A stretch of DNA of 41,400 bases from Candidatus Faecousia faecigallinarum (GCA_018712145.1 DVHJ01000077.1:1-41400); one strand, 5' to 3'; counted from the stretch's first letter, positions 1 to 8,637 are shown. Made by a program: numbers and translations. Notes: a model not told the origin generated them from the letters alone.

Positions 1-50
1 AATAACCGGTAAAAATTTACTGATTTTTTGCAGATTACGCGAAATAGGGA

Positions 51-79
51 TGGACAAGGGTGGGCAAATATGGTAAGAT
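51..79 (+). promoter_or_regulatory. Predicted sigma-A promoter of pckA
   Basis: A TGGACA -35 box at 51-56 and a TAAGAT -10 box at 74-79 are separated by exactly 17 bases. Transcription would begin near 86 and leave a leader of about 105 nt before pckA. The boxes are each one or two bases off consensus, so this is a moderate call. No operator or riboswitch was recognised in the leader. Confidence 0.5.
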
Positions 80-191
80 GATATCCGGTAGAAATTGGCG
101 TTTTCCTGATTTCTGCCCGATGAACTGCATGCGGCGCCTGCGGGAATGTTGCCTGCACGCTGATGAAATTTATCTCAGGAGGACTTGATTT

Positions 192-1799
192 ATGGAAACC
201 TTTGGTCTTGAGAAGCTGGGTATTCTCAATCCCAGCGCCGTTTACCGCAACCTGGGCCCTGCCCAGTTGACCGAAGCTGCCCTGCGCCGGGGCGAGGGCA
301 AGCTGTCCAATACCGGCGCCCTGGTGGTGACCACCGGCAAATACACTGGCCGCTCCCCCGACGACAAGTTTATCGTGGATACACCGGCCATTCATGACGA
401 TATTGCCTGGGGCAAGGTGAACCGCCCCATTGCCCGGGAAAAATTCAATGCTATCCTGGCCAAGGTTTGCGCTTATCTCCAGGGCCGGGAGATCTTCCTG
501 TTTGACGGCTTTGCCGGTGCCGACCCCAAGTACACCAAGAAGTTCCGCATTGTCAACGAGCTGGCTTCCCAAAACCTGTTTATCCGGGATCTGCTCATCC
601 GCCCCACTGCCCAGGAGCTGGAGACCTATGGTGATCCGGACTACACGGTGGTGGCGGCCCCTGGCTTCAAGTGCGATCCTGTCGTGGATGGCGTCCATTC
701 CGAGGCGGCCATCATGATTGATTATGAGGCCCACCTGATTGTCATCTGCGGTTCTCAGTACGCCGGCGAGATTAAGAAGAGCGTCTTCTCCACTATGAAC
801 TATGTGCTTACCAAGGAGGGCATCCTGCCCATGCACTGCTCGGCCAACATGGACCCGGTGACCCATGAGACCGCGGTGTTCTTCGGCCTGTCCGGCACCG
901 GCAAGACCACCTTGTCTGCTGACCCCAACCGGAAGCTCATCGGCGACGACGAGCACGGCTGGTCTGCCGACGGCGTGTTCAACATTGAGGGTGGCTGCTA
1001 TGCCAAATGTATCAACCTGTCTGCGGAGAATGAGCCGGATATTTATAACGCCATTCGCTTCGGTGCGCTGGTGGAAAATGTGGTGATGGATCCGGATACC
1101 CGGGAGTTGGATTTTGACGATGCCAGCCTGACGGAAAACACCCGGGTGGGCTATCCTGTTACCTATATCAACAATGCGGCGGTGCCCGGCGTGGGCGGCG
1201 TGCCCAAGGTGGTTATTTTCCTGACTGCCGATGCTTTCGGCGTTCTGCCCCCCATCTCCAAGCTTACTCCGGATGCGGCCATGTATCACTTTGTTACCGG
1301 CTTCACCTCTAAGCTGGCCGGTACGGAGCGGGGCATTACCGAGCCAAAGCCCACCTTCTCCACCCTGTTTGGCGAGCCCTTTATGCCCATGGATCCGTCT
1401 GTATACGCCAATATGCTGGGCCAGAAGATCCAGCAGTATGGCACCTCTGTGTACCTGGTGAACACCGGCTGGGCCGGCGGCTCTGCCCAGGAGCTGGGCA
1501 AGGCGGGCCGGATGAAGCTGAGCTATACCCGGGCTATGGTTACCGCCGCCCTCAATGGCGAGCTGGCCAACGCGGAGTATGAGCATTCCGATATCTTCAA
1601 TGTGGAAATGCCCAAGGCGGTCACCGGCGTACCGGCGGAGATTCTGAATCCGGAGACCATGTGGATTGCCAACGGCAAGACCAAGGAAGACTATGTGGCT
1701 GCCGCCAACCGTTTGGCCACCATGTTTGCCGAGAACTTTGCCAAGAAGTACCCCAACATGCCCAAGAACATTGCAGAGGCTGGCCCCAAAGCAATCTGA
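192..1799 (+). CDS. pckA: Phosphoenolpyruvate carboxykinase (ATP)
   Basis: This cytosolic enzyme interconverts oxaloacetate + ATP and PEP + CO2 + ADP. In anaerobic gut Clostridia it often runs toward CO2 fixation, feeding oxaloacetate to fermentation. The 535-residue protein has the usual length of the ATP-dependent family. It shows the substrate-binding segment GKYTGRSPDDKF (49-60), the kinase P-loop GLSGTGKTT (232-240) and the metal/phosphate motif LIGDDEHGW (249-257). The ATG at 192 is preceded by AGGAGG at 177-182, nine bases upstream. The oxaloacetate decarboxylase genes follow 263 bases downstream on the same strand, so both ends of the PEP/oxaloacetate/pyruvate node are encoded together. 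The family assignment is secure; the physiological direction is inference. Confidence 0.97.
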   Translation: METFGLEKLGILNPSAVYRNLGPAQLTEAALRRGEGKLSNTGALVVTTGKYTGRSPDDKFIVDTPAIHDDIAWGKVNRPIAREKFNAILAKVCAYLQGREIFLFDGFAGADPKYTKKFRIVNELASQNLFIRDLLIRPTAQELETYGDPDYTVVAAPGFKCDPVVDGVHSEAAIMIDYEAHLIVICGSQYAGEIKKSVFSTMNYVLTKEGILPMHCSANMDPVTHETAVFFGLSGTGKTTLSADPNRKLIGDDEHGWSADGVFNIEGGCYAKCINLSAENEPDIYNAIRFGALVENVVMDPDTRELDFDDASLTENTRVGYPVTYINNAAVPGVGGVPKVVIFLTADAFGVLPPISKLTPDAAMYHFVTGFTSKLAGTERGITEPKPTFSTLFGEPFMPMDPSVYANMLGQKIQQYGTSVYLVNTGWAGGSAQELGKAGRMKLSYTRAMVTAALNGELANAEYEHSDIFNVEMPKAVTGVPAEILNPETMWIANGKTKEDYVAAANRLATMFAENFAKKYPNMPKNIAEAGPKAI

Positions 1800-2062
1800 T
1801 TACGCTCCTTTCCGGCAGTCCCGGGCGGGAATATTCCGCCCGGGGCGTTGCCCTACCTGCAAACCGAACATCAGTGAGAAAACCGGTCCAACGGTTGCAG
1901 ATGATTACACGCATCACCGGCGCGTGCTCTGGTTGAATTCCCACTTTTGTCATGGATGGCAAAAGTGATGGAATTCGCCGGATTCGCTGCCAACCGGCGG
2001 AAATTGATGCCAAATATTTTGACATACTGCGGCCAAGCGGCCGTTTACGGAGGTTTTGCCAT
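1800..2062 (+). other. pckA-oadA intergenic leader with three stem-loops
   Basis: This 263-base gap holds three inverted repeats. The first pairs 1820-1828 with 1836-1844 (9 bp, GC-rich). The second pairs CTGCAA(A)CCG near 1857 with CGGTTGCAG ending near 1899. The third pairs GAATTCC-CACTTTTG (1935-1949) with CAAAAGTG-AT-GGAATTC (1960-1976), a 15-bp stem with one bulge. None is followed by a T-tract, so none is a convincing terminator. No good promoter was found for oadA, so read-through from pckA is likely and the stems may affect mRNA stability or processing. An in-frame start at 1952 exists but has no ribosome site. Confidence 0.4.
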
Positions 2063-3460
2063 ATGGCACAAAAACAAAAAGTCCAGAAGGTGCAGTTTGT
2101 GGAGACCGTGCTGCGGGATGCCAACCAGTCCCTGATTGCCACCCGGCTGCCCTACAGCAAGTTTGAGGACATTCTGCCCACCATGGACAAGGCCGGCTAC
2201 TATGCCTGCGAATGCTGGGGCGGGGCAACCTTTGACGTCTGCCTGCGTTACCTGCATGAGGATCCCTGGGAGCGCCTGCGGAAAATCCGGGCCAAAATGC
2301 CCAACACCAAGCTGCAGATGCTGCTGCGGGGGCAAAATGTCCTGGGCTACGCCCATTATCCCGACGATTTTGTCAAAAAATTCGTCCAAAAAGCGGTGGA
2401 AAACGGCATTGATATCATCCGGATTTTCGACGCCCTGAACGATACCCAGAACATGAAAGTGGCCATGGAAGCCACCATTAAGGCCGGAGCTTTGGCCTCC
2501 GCCGCCATTTCCTACACCACTTCTCCGGTACATACCCTGCAAAAGTATGTGGAAATGGTGAAGGAACTCAAAGCCATGGGTGCAGCCACCATTTGCATCA
2601 AAGATATGGCCGGTATTATGGGCCCCAAGGAAGCCTATGACTTGGTATCCGCCATTAAGGATGCGGTGGATCTGCCGGTTGACCTGCATACCCATTCTAC
2701 CACCGGCCTGGCTTTCATGACCTACCTAAAGGCGGTGGAAGCCGGCGTGGATATCATTGATACTGCCATCTCCCCCTTCTCCGGCGGCACTTCTCAGCCC
2801 GCCACGGAAACCCTGGCCTATGCCCTGCGGCAGCTGGGCTACCGGGTAGATCTGGACGACAAGTGCCTGAAGGATATTGCAGACTACTTCAAGCCCATTC
2901 GGGACGATTACGTGAAGGACGGCACCTTGATGCCCAAGTCCATGGCCACCGATACCCAGTGCCTGACTTATCAGGTGCCCGGCGGCATGCTGTCCAATCT
3001 GCTGAGCCAGCTGAAGATGATGAACGCACTGGACCGCTTTGACGAGGCCCTGGTGGAAACCCCCAAGGTGCGCAAGGATCTGGGCTACCCTCCCCTGGTT
3101 ACCCCCACCAGCCAGATGGTTGGGGTGCAGGCGGTGCGGAATGTGCTGGATGGCCAGCGGTATAAAACGGTGTCCAAGGAAATCAAGGCGTACTGCCGGG
3201 GAGAATATGGGCGTACGCCTGCACCCATCGATCCTGCCGTGCAGAAGCAGATCCTGGGGGATGAGCAGCCCCTAACCGGCCGCTATGCCGATACCCTGGA
3301 GCCGGTTTTTGAAAAGACCAAGCAGGAGCTAAAAGGCATTGCCCGGTGCGATGAAGACGTGCTGTCCTACATTGCTTTCCCCCAACTGGCGGAAAAATTC
3401 TTCCAGGAGCGGAAGGAAAAAGAGGAAAATGAAGTCACCTACACCATTGAGGCGATGTAA
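2063..3460 (+). CDS. oadA: Oxaloacetate decarboxylase alpha subunit (carboxyltransferase)
   Basis: This is the carboxyltransferase subunit of the biotin-dependent, Na+-pumping oxaloacetate decarboxylase. It moves the carboxyl group of oxaloacetate to biotin and releases pyruvate. The 465-residue TIM-barrel protein has ETVLRDANQS (14-23, metal/substrate Asp19), IKDMAG with the candidate carbamylated Lys180, and the metal ligands of DLHTHS (His209, His211). It lacks a C-terminal biotinyl domain, which is encoded separately two genes downstream. The ATG at 2063 is chosen because CGGAGG lies about 8 bases upstream; the longer frame from 1952 adds a basic stretch unlike the family. A pyruvate carboxylase B or transcarboxylase 5S role is possible from this subunit alone, but the neighbouring gamma and beta genes favour the pump. 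Confidence 0.93.
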   Translation: MAQKQKVQKVQFVETVLRDANQSLIATRLPYSKFEDILPTMDKAGYYACECWGGATFDVCLRYLHEDPWERLRKIRAKMPNTKLQMLLRGQNVLGYAHYPDDFVKKFVQKAVENGIDIIRIFDALNDTQNMKVAMEATIKAGALASAAISYTTSPVHTLQKYVEMVKELKAMGAATICIKDMAGIMGPKEAYDLVSAIKDAVDLPVDLHTHSTTGLAFMTYLKAVEAGVDIIDTAISPFSGGTSQPATETLAYALRQLGYRVDLDDKCLKDIADYFKPIRDDYVKDGTLMPKSMATDTQCLTYQVPGGMLSNLLSQLKMMNALDRFDEALVETPKVRKDLGYPPLVTPTSQMVGVQAVRNVLDGQRYKTVSKEIKAYCRGEYGRTPAPIDPAVQKQILGDEQPLTGRYADTLEPVFEKTKQELKGIARCDEDVLSYIAFPQLAEKFFQERKEKEENEVTYTIEAM

Positions 3461-3472
3461 GGAGGCGGCGCT

Positions 3473-3832
3473 ATGTTGTTTCACCTGTTAACTGCCGCCA
3501 CGGAAGCGCCGGTGGTGGAAAACCTGACCGATGCGGGTATGGTTGGCGCTGCCGGCTATGCAGTGGTTTTCGTGGGCATTGCTTTGCTGATTGCCGTGAT
3601 GGTGATCACCAGCAAGATTATGCAGCGGAAAAAGCCGGAGGAGGAAGCGGCTCCGGCTGCTGCACCTGAGGCGCCGGCCGCACCAGTTGCCCCCGGCTCT
3701 GCTGGAAAACTGAAGCTTTACGACACCGATCCCAAGACTGCTGCCATGATTATGGCGATTGTGGCCGATAAAATGGGCAAACCCATTAATGAGCTGCGCT
3801 TCATTTCCATCAAGGAGGTTAAGGACAAATGA
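3473..3832 (+). CDS. oadG: Oxaloacetate decarboxylase gamma chain (OadG-like)
   Basis: This is a small membrane subunit that in the known complex links the alpha carboxyltransferase to the beta pump. The 119-residue protein has one transmembrane helix at about 26-50, a basic cytosolic edge (QRKKPEEE), an Ala/Pro-rich linker at about 60-80, and a short C-terminal domain ending in KEVKDK. OadG subunits share the TM-linker-C-terminal-tail plan, but sequence conservation is low, so the name rests partly on operon position. GGAGG at 3461-3465 directly follows the oadA stop and precedes the ATG. The stop overlaps the next start as ATGA at 3829-3832, which suggests translational coupling. Confidence 0.8.
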   Translation: MLFHLLTAATEAPVVENLTDAGMVGAAGYAVVFVGIALLIAVMVITSKIMQRKKPEEEAAPAAAPEAPAAPVAPGSAGKLKLYDTDPKTAAMIMAIVADKMGKPINELRFISIKEVKDK

Positions 3833-4230
3833 AATATAAAGTCACCCTGAACAATCGCACCTATGAGGTGGAGGTGGAGGCCGGCAAGGCCATGCTGGTG
3901 GACGAATACGAGGCGTTTGCCCCTGCTGCTCCTGCAGCTCCGGCTGCGCCTGCGGCGGCTCCCGCCGCTGTTGCTCCAGCCCCTGCAGCTGCGGCCGCGC
4001 CGGTGGTTACCGCTGCCGGTGAGACGGTGAAATCCCCCATGCCCGGCGTGGTACTAAAGATTCAGGTGCAGCAGGGCCAGGCGGTGAAAACCGGCCAAGT
4101 ACTGCTGATCCTGGAGGCCATGAAGATGGAAAATGAAATTGTCGCCCCCAAGGACGGCACCGTTGCCCAAATTGTGACCAGCAAGGGCGCGTCTGTGGAG
4201 TCCGGCACACCACTGGTCGTGCTGGCATAG
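3829..4230 (+). CDS. Biotin carboxyl carrier protein of the decarboxylase
   Basis: This protein carries the carboxybiotin that shuttles CO2 from the alpha subunit to the membrane pump. The 133-residue protein has three parts: an N-terminal beta segment (1-30), an Ala/Pro-rich flexible linker (31-60) and a biotinyl/lipoyl domain (about 62-133). The biotin site is EAMKM at 96-100, with Lys99 as the attachment residue. The linker is almost pure Ala-Pro, as is common in swinging-arm carriers. In Klebsiella OadA this domain is fused to the alpha chain; here it stands alone, as in the methylmalonyl-CoA decarboxylase and glutaconyl-CoA decarboxylase families. A biotin protein ligase must be encoded elsewhere. 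Confidence 0.93.
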   Translation: MKYKVTLNNRTYEVEVEAGKAMLVDEYEAFAPAAPAAPAAPAAAPAAVAPAPAAAAAPVVTAAGETVKSPMPGVVLKIQVQQGQAVKTGQVLLILEAMKMENEIVAPKDGTVAQIVTSKGASVESGTPLVVLA

Positions 4231-4242
4231 GGAGGACGGGCA

Positions 4243-5451
4243 ATGCTGGCATTCAATATCGGCGAATCCCTGCTGGGGATCTGGGAGGGATCCGGCATCA
4301 ACGCCTTTCTGGCCGATGGGGGCTGGAAAAGCCTGGTGATGATCGCCATTGCCTGCGTTCTGCTGTATTTGGGCATTGTCAAGAAGTTTGAACCCCTGCT
4401 GCTGGTGGGTATTGCCTTTGGCTGCCTGCTGTCCAACTTACCTCTTGGCGGATTGTACCACCAGGAGCTGTGGGATGCCTTTATGGATGAGGGAAGCCAA
4501 TACTATCACAGTTATGGCCATGTGCTGGCCAACGGCGGCTTACTGGACTTTTTCTACATCGGGGTAAAAACCAGCCTGTATCCCTGCATCATTTTCATGG
4601 GCGTTGGGGCCATGACCGATTTTGGCCCTTTGCTGGCTAACCCCAAAAGCATGCTCATGGGTGCGTCTGCTCAGCTGGGGGTGTTTGCCGCCTTCTTCCT
4701 GGCGGTGCTGCTGGGCTTTACCGGACCGGAGGCCGCTTCCATCGGCATCATCGGCGGTGCGGATGGCCCCACGGCCATCTTCCTCACCACTAAGCTGGCG
4801 CCGCATCTGCTGGGGGCAATTGCCATTGCGGCCTATTCCTATATGGCGCTGATTCCTCTGATTCAGCCACCTTTTATGAAGCTGCTCACCACGAAAAAAG
4901 AGCGGCAGGTGGTGATGAAGCAGGCTCGGGAAGTATCTAAGACCGAAAAGATCGTGTTCCCCATTGTGGTCACGGTGTTTGTGGCGGCCATGCTGCCGGA
5001 TACGGCGCCCCTCATCGGTAGCCTGATGTTGGGCAACCTGTTTAGGGAATGTGGCGTTACCGGGCGGCTGTCGGATACGGTTCAGAATGCCTTGATGAAT
5101 ATTGTCACCATTATGCTTTCTACTTCCGTAGGCGCCACCATGGTGGCCTCCACCTTCCTCACCCCGGATACCTTGAAGATTGTGCTGCTGGGTGTACTGT
5201 CCTTTATTCTGTCCACTGTGGGCGGCCTGCTCACGGGAAAGATTCTGTATGTGGTCACCAAGGGGAAGATCAATCCCCTCATTGGCTCGGCCGGCGTATC
5301 CGCCGTGCCCATGGCTGCCCGGGTGTCCCAGGACGTGGGGCGGAAGTATAATCCCACCAACTATCTGCTGATGCACGCCATGGGGCCCAATGTGGCCGGA
5401 GTGATCGGTTCGGCCATTGCCGCCGGTTTCCTGCTTTCCGTGTTTGGCTGA
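4243..5451 (+). CDS. oadB: Na+-translocating decarboxylase beta subunit
   Basis: This integral membrane subunit decarboxylates carboxybiotin and couples the reaction to Na+ export. The 402-residue protein is very hydrophobic throughout. It carries the family signatures GGADGPTAIF (171-180, with Asp174 in the conserved ion-pathway position) and, near the C terminus, GRKYNPTNYLLMHAMGPNVAG. The ATG at 4243 follows GGAGG just after the stop of the biotin carrier. Sequence alone does not separate OadB from GcdB or MmdB; oxaloacetate is preferred because the alpha subunit has the RDANQS carboxyltransferase and pckA is adjacent. The gene ends the operon, 65 bases before a strong terminator. Confidence 0.93.
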   Translation: MLAFNIGESLLGIWEGSGINAFLADGGWKSLVMIAIACVLLYLGIVKKFEPLLLVGIAFGCLLSNLPLGGLYHQELWDAFMDEGSQYYHSYGHVLANGGLLDFFYIGVKTSLYPCIIFMGVGAMTDFGPLLANPKSMLMGASAQLGVFAAFFLAVLLGFTGPEAASIGIIGGADGPTAIFLTTKLAPHLLGAIAIAAYSYMALIPLIQPPFMKLLTTKKERQVVMKQAREVSKTEKIVFPIVVTVFVAAMLPDTAPLIGSLMLGNLFRECGVTGRLSDTVQNALMNIVTIMLSTSVGATMVASTFLTPDTLKIVLLGVLSFILSTVGGLLTGKILYVVTKGKINPLIGSAGVSAVPMAARVSQDVGRKYNPTNYLLMHAMGPNVAGVIGSAIAAGFLLSVFG

Positions 5452-5515
5452 TGGAAAAAGCAAAGGGGGCAGTTGAGCCGCTCCCAATCCAGTAGACAGA
5501 CAAAAAATAGTTGCG

Positions 5516-5550
5516 CCAGGACCTCAGTAATGAGGTCCTGGTTTTCTCTT
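5516..5550 (+). terminator. Intrinsic terminator of the oad operon
   Basis: A perfect 11-bp stem (5516-5526 with 5531-5541) closes a GTAA tetraloop and is followed by a T-rich tail at 5542-5550. It lies 65 bases after the oadB stop. Confidence 0.93.
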
Positions 5551-5735
5551 CGGACAGCCTATACATTGCACACTTTAGGATGCCCCGGAAGCCCTCTACA
5601 GGGCCTTAGCGATCGACCACCCTGTGCCCAGCGTATCCTTGAAGTGGACAGGCGCACAAGGGGGTCCTGGCCCTATTTGCAATGGTTGGAGGGCAACGAT
5701 GCCAAGGAAGTGGGAAAACCCGGCGATTTTCTTGG
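5551..5735. other. Unexplained structured gap between convergent terminators
   Basis: This 185-base stretch lies between the oadB terminator and the terminator of the oppositely oriented ATPase gene. No credible ORF or promoter was found. It holds several complementary pairs: CATTGCA (5564-5570) with TGCAATG (5678-5684), GGATGC (5578-5583) with GTATCC (5633-5638), and GCCCT (5591-5595) with AGGGC (5600-5604). The nesting could fold one RNA of about 120 nt. I could not match it to 6S, SRP, RNase P or a T-box, so function and strand are unknown. Confidence 0.35.
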
Positions 5736-5777
5736 AATAAAAAAAGCTTCCAGCAGGCCAATGGCGCTGCTGGAAGC
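5736..5777 (-). terminator. Intrinsic terminator of the P-type ATPase gene
   Basis: An 11-bp stem (5746-5756 with 5767-5777) is followed on the - strand by a run of seven T with more T-rich sequence beyond (5736-5745). It starts 15 bases after the ATPase stop codon. Confidence 0.92.
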
Positions 5778-5791
5778 AAAATCGGTGGGTT

Positions 5792-8434
5792 TTATTCAGC
5801 TTTACGGGATACTTTCCGCTGGAAGAACTTGACGGTTTCCACCAGAGGCAGCATCACCAGGGCCAGGGCCAGGGCAACGGCATACTCCGCCAAGCTGATG
5901 GGGGTGAAGCCGAAAGCGTTGGCCAGGAAGGGCACCTCAATCACCAGGGAAGTGAGGGCCAGAGAAACCAGAGCGGCAATGTTCAGCGCCTTGTTTTGGC
6001 TGCCCAGCTTGAAAATGCTGCCCCGCTGGCTGCGTAGGTTCAGGCTGTGGACAATCTCCGCCATGGACAACGTAAGGAAGGCCATGGTCATACCGTCTGG
6101 CGATTCGGCAATTTCCCAAATGCCGGATTCCATAAAGTGGCCGATGAAATACGAGGCCAAGGTGAGAATGGACACTACCAAACCTTGGTACACCGCATCG
6201 AAGCCCAGGCCACCGGAGAAAATGCCTGCTTTGGCATCCCTGGGGGCACGGCGCATAATATCCGGTTCCGCTTTTTCCACGCCCAGCGCCAGTGCCGGGA
6301 AGCAGTCGGTAATCAGATTGATCCACAAAAGGTGCACCGGTTTGAGCACGGTAAAGCCAAGGAGCGTGGCAGTGAAAATGCTGATAACCTCACTCATATT
6401 AGAGCCAAGCAGGAACAAAATCGCCTTTCGGATATTGTCGTAAATCCGGCGGCCTTCCTCTACGGCGCCTACGATAGTGGCAAAGTTGTCATCAGCCAGC
6501 ACCATATCTGCCACGTTTTTGGTGACGTCAGTGCCGGTGATGCCCATGCCCACGCCGATATCGGCAGTTTTGATGGAGGGGGCGTCGTTGACGCCATCGC
6601 CGGTCATGGCGGTGACGCAGCCAGCAGCCTGCCAGGCTTTGACAATGCGGGTTTTATGCTCCGGCTGTACCCGGGCATAGACAGAAATATTTTGGAACTC
6701 CCGGTTAAACGTCTCATCATTCATGTCGTCCAACTGGGAGCCGGTGATGGCTTTGTAGCCCCCGTCTAAAATACCCAGTTCCTTGGCAATGGCTACGGCG
6801 GTATCCACGTGGTCACCGGTGATCATGATGGGCCGGATGCCGGCTGCCCGGCACTCCTCAATGGCTGCCTTTACTTCCGGCCGCACCGGGTCGATCATAC
6901 CGGCCAGACCCAGGAAAGTCATATCCTGCTCCAGATTCTCCGGCGACTGGTCTGCCGGCAGACTGGGCCACACCCGGCAGGCAGCGCACAGTACCCGCAG
7001 GGCCTTGTCGGCCATGGCCTTGTTGGCTGCCAGAATTTGCTTCCGCTTTTCCTCGGTCAGTTCCACCCGGTGGCCGTTTTCCTGAATCCAGGTACAGCGG
7101 CGGAGCACTTCATCCGGTGCGCCTTTGGTGAACTGCATTATCTTATCTCCGGCCTGGTGCAGGGTGGACATCATTTTCCGGCCGGAGTCGAAAGGCGCCT
7201 CCCCTACCCGGGGGGCGGCGGCTTCCATATCCGGCTTGGCCATGCCTTCCTTTGCTGCCCAGTTCACCAAGGCAGCTTCAGTAGGTTCTCCTACAGCTTG
7301 GCCGTCAATCAGCTTGGCGTCGGAGCACAGGGCCATGGCCCGGGCGGTTTCTTCCAGGGGGCCATAGTGTTCCACAACGGTCATCTTATTTTGGGTTAGG
7401 GTACCGGTTTTATCCGAACAGATCACCCGGGCGCAGCCCAAGGTTTCCACGGCGGTGAGACGGCGGATAATGGCGTTCCGTTTGGACATGTTGGTTACGC
7501 CGATGGATAGCACCACCGTCACCACGGCGGCCAATCCTTCCGGAATGGCGGCTACGGCCAAAGATACGGCAACCATAAAGGAATCCACGATGACGTCAGC
7601 GGTAAACGAGCCATTACGCAGCAGCTGCACGGCAAAAATCACCAGGCAGATACCCAGTACCAACCAGGTCAGGGTTTTGGACAGCTGGCTGAGTTTCCGC
7701 TGCAGCGGTGTTTGGCCCTCCTTGGTGGCAGCCAGGGCACCGGCGATCTTGCCCATCTCCGTGTCCATACCGGTAGCGGTGATTACCGCCAGGCCCCGGC
7801 CATAGGACACGGTGGAGCCCATGTAGACCATGTTTTTCCGGTCACCAAGGGGAACATCCTTTCCCCCATCCCGGAGATTGATGATATCAATGAATTTGGT
7901 GACGGGGACGGACTCACCGGTGAGGGCGGCCTCCTCAATTTTCAAACTGGCGCTTTCCAGAAGGCGGCCGTCGGCAGGCACGGCGTCGCCGGCTTCCAGC
8001 ACCACCACGTCGCCTACCACCAGATCTTCGCTGCGGACGGTGACTTGCTTGCCGTCCCGCAAAACTTTGGAGGTGGCGGCGGCCATTTCTTGTAGGGCCT
8101 CAATGGCTTTTTCCGCCTTGTTCTCCTGGTAGACGCCCAGGACGGCATTGACAATCACCACGAACAAAATGATAATTACATCGGTGAAGCTCTCATTCTC
8201 GTACACGGCCAGCACGCCGCTGATGGCGGCGGCAGCCAGGAGAATGATGATCATGGGATCGGCCAGCTGCAGGAAAAACCGCTTCAGCAGGCTGTCCTTT
8301 TTCTCTTGGGCCAGTTGATTTTTGCCGTTCTTCTCCAGCCGGGCCTGGGCTTCGGCTTGCGTTAGGCCCTGGGTGCTTGAGTGCAAGTCGGCCAAGGCTT
8401 GGGCGGCTGATTCGTCATAATAGCGCAATACCAA
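5792..8434 (-). CDS. P-type cation-transporting ATPase (Ca2+/Mn2+ type)
   Basis: This membrane pump exports a divalent cation using ATP through an aspartyl-phosphate intermediate. The 880-residue protein has the full P-type order: actuator TGES (172-175), M4 IPEGL (297-301), phosphorylation loop DKTGT with Asp341, KGAPD (437-441) and hinge TGDGVNDAP (611-619). Ion-site residues match SERCA-like pumps: Asn679 and Glu682 in M5 (SNMSEV), Asn706 and Asp710 in M6 (NLITD). Family alone suggests Ca2+. The upstream yybP-ykoY-type riboswitch suggests Mn2+ export, as reported for a lactococcal homologue, so a Mn2+ or mixed Mn2+/Ca2+ pump is my inference. The start is a TTG at 8434 with GGAAAGGA just upstream; a nearby ATG is out of frame. 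It is a single-gene transcript. Confidence 0.93.
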   Translation of the reverse strand: MVLRYYDESAAQALADLHSSTQGLTQAEAQARLEKNGKNQLAQEKKDSLLKRFFLQLADPMIIILLAAAAISGVLAVYENESFTDVIIILFVVIVNAVLGVYQENKAEKAIEALQEMAAATSKVLRDGKQVTVRSEDLVVGDVVVLEAGDAVPADGRLLESASLKIEEAALTGESVPVTKFIDIINLRDGGKDVPLGDRKNMVYMGSTVSYGRGLAVITATGMDTEMGKIAGALAATKEGQTPLQRKLSQLSKTLTWLVLGICLVIFAVQLLRNGSFTADVIVDSFMVAVSLAVAAIPEGLAAVVTVVLSIGVTNMSKRNAIIRRLTAVETLGCARVICSDKTGTLTQNKMTVVEHYGPLEETARAMALCSDAKLIDGQAVGEPTEAALVNWAAKEGMAKPDMEAAAPRVGEAPFDSGRKMMSTLHQAGDKIMQFTKGAPDEVLRRCTWIQENGHRVELTEEKRKQILAANKAMADKALRVLCAACRVWPSLPADQSPENLEQDMTFLGLAGMIDPVRPEVKAAIEECRAAGIRPIMITGDHVDTAVAIAKELGILDGGYKAITGSQLDDMNDETFNREFQNISVYARVQPEHKTRIVKAWQAAGCVTAMTGDGVNDAPSIKTADIGVGMGITGTDVTKNVADMVLADDNFATIVGAVEEGRRIYDNIRKAILFLLGSNMSEVISIFTATLLGFTVLKPVHLLWINLITDCFPALALGVEKAEPDIMRRAPRDAKAGIFSGGLGFDAVYQGLVVSILTLASYFIGHFMESGIWEIAESPDGMTMAFLTLSMAEIVHSLNLRSQRGSIFKLGSQNKALNIAALVSLALTSLVIEVPFLANAFGFTPISLAEYAVALALALVMLPLVETVKFFQRKVSRKAE

Positions 8435-8473
8435 TCATCCTTTCCTTTTCCTCATGTTTATGTATAGTGTTTG

Positions 8474-8519
8474 AAAAAATGCGAGGCCCATGCACAGTGT
8501 ACACTGCACATGAGTCTCG
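8474..8519 (-). terminator. Riboswitch expression-platform terminator
   Basis: On the - strand an imperfect hairpin starts with CGAG (8519-8516), folds around the GTGTACAC centre near 8500 and closes with CTCG (8485-8482). A run of six T follows at 8479-8474. Its 5' arm includes the 3' strand of the riboswitch P1 stem (CTCATG, 8514-8509). Aptamer folding and termination are therefore mutually exclusive, which predicts that ligand binding turns the ATPase on. Confidence 0.75.
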
Positions 8520-8601
8520 TCGTAACTGCCAGACCAGGCACAAATGGCCATGATGTTGATCTGGCACGCCTGCTGGTGGCAGACGCAACTACTCCCTCAT
8601 G
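8509..8601 (-). promoter_or_regulatory. yybP-ykoY-type (Mn2+) riboswitch
   Basis: The - strand leader begins with CATGAG (8601-8596), which pairs perfectly with CTCATG (8514-8509) as P1. Inside P1 the 5' side continues with GGAGTAG and the 3' side ends in CGAGA, the hallmark flanks of this class. Next comes a short hairpin GCGTCTGC/GCAGGCG, then an arm TGCCAGA/TCTGGCA enclosing TCAACA and GCCTGG elements, like the second conserved leg. The class senses Mn2+ and commonly controls Mn2+ exporters, including P-type ATPases. The match was made by eye, not with a covariance model. Confidence 0.82.
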
Positions 8602-8637
8602 AAGCGGCCCATGGGCCAGCAAGTATCCAACGAGGGT

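Noticed and set aside
5551..5735. T-box or 6S RNA in the oadB-ATPase gap
   Set aside because: The - strand contains an AGGGTGG-like string but not the full T-box sequence, and no gene follows on that strand. The folding pattern lacks the symmetric central bubble of 6S RNA.
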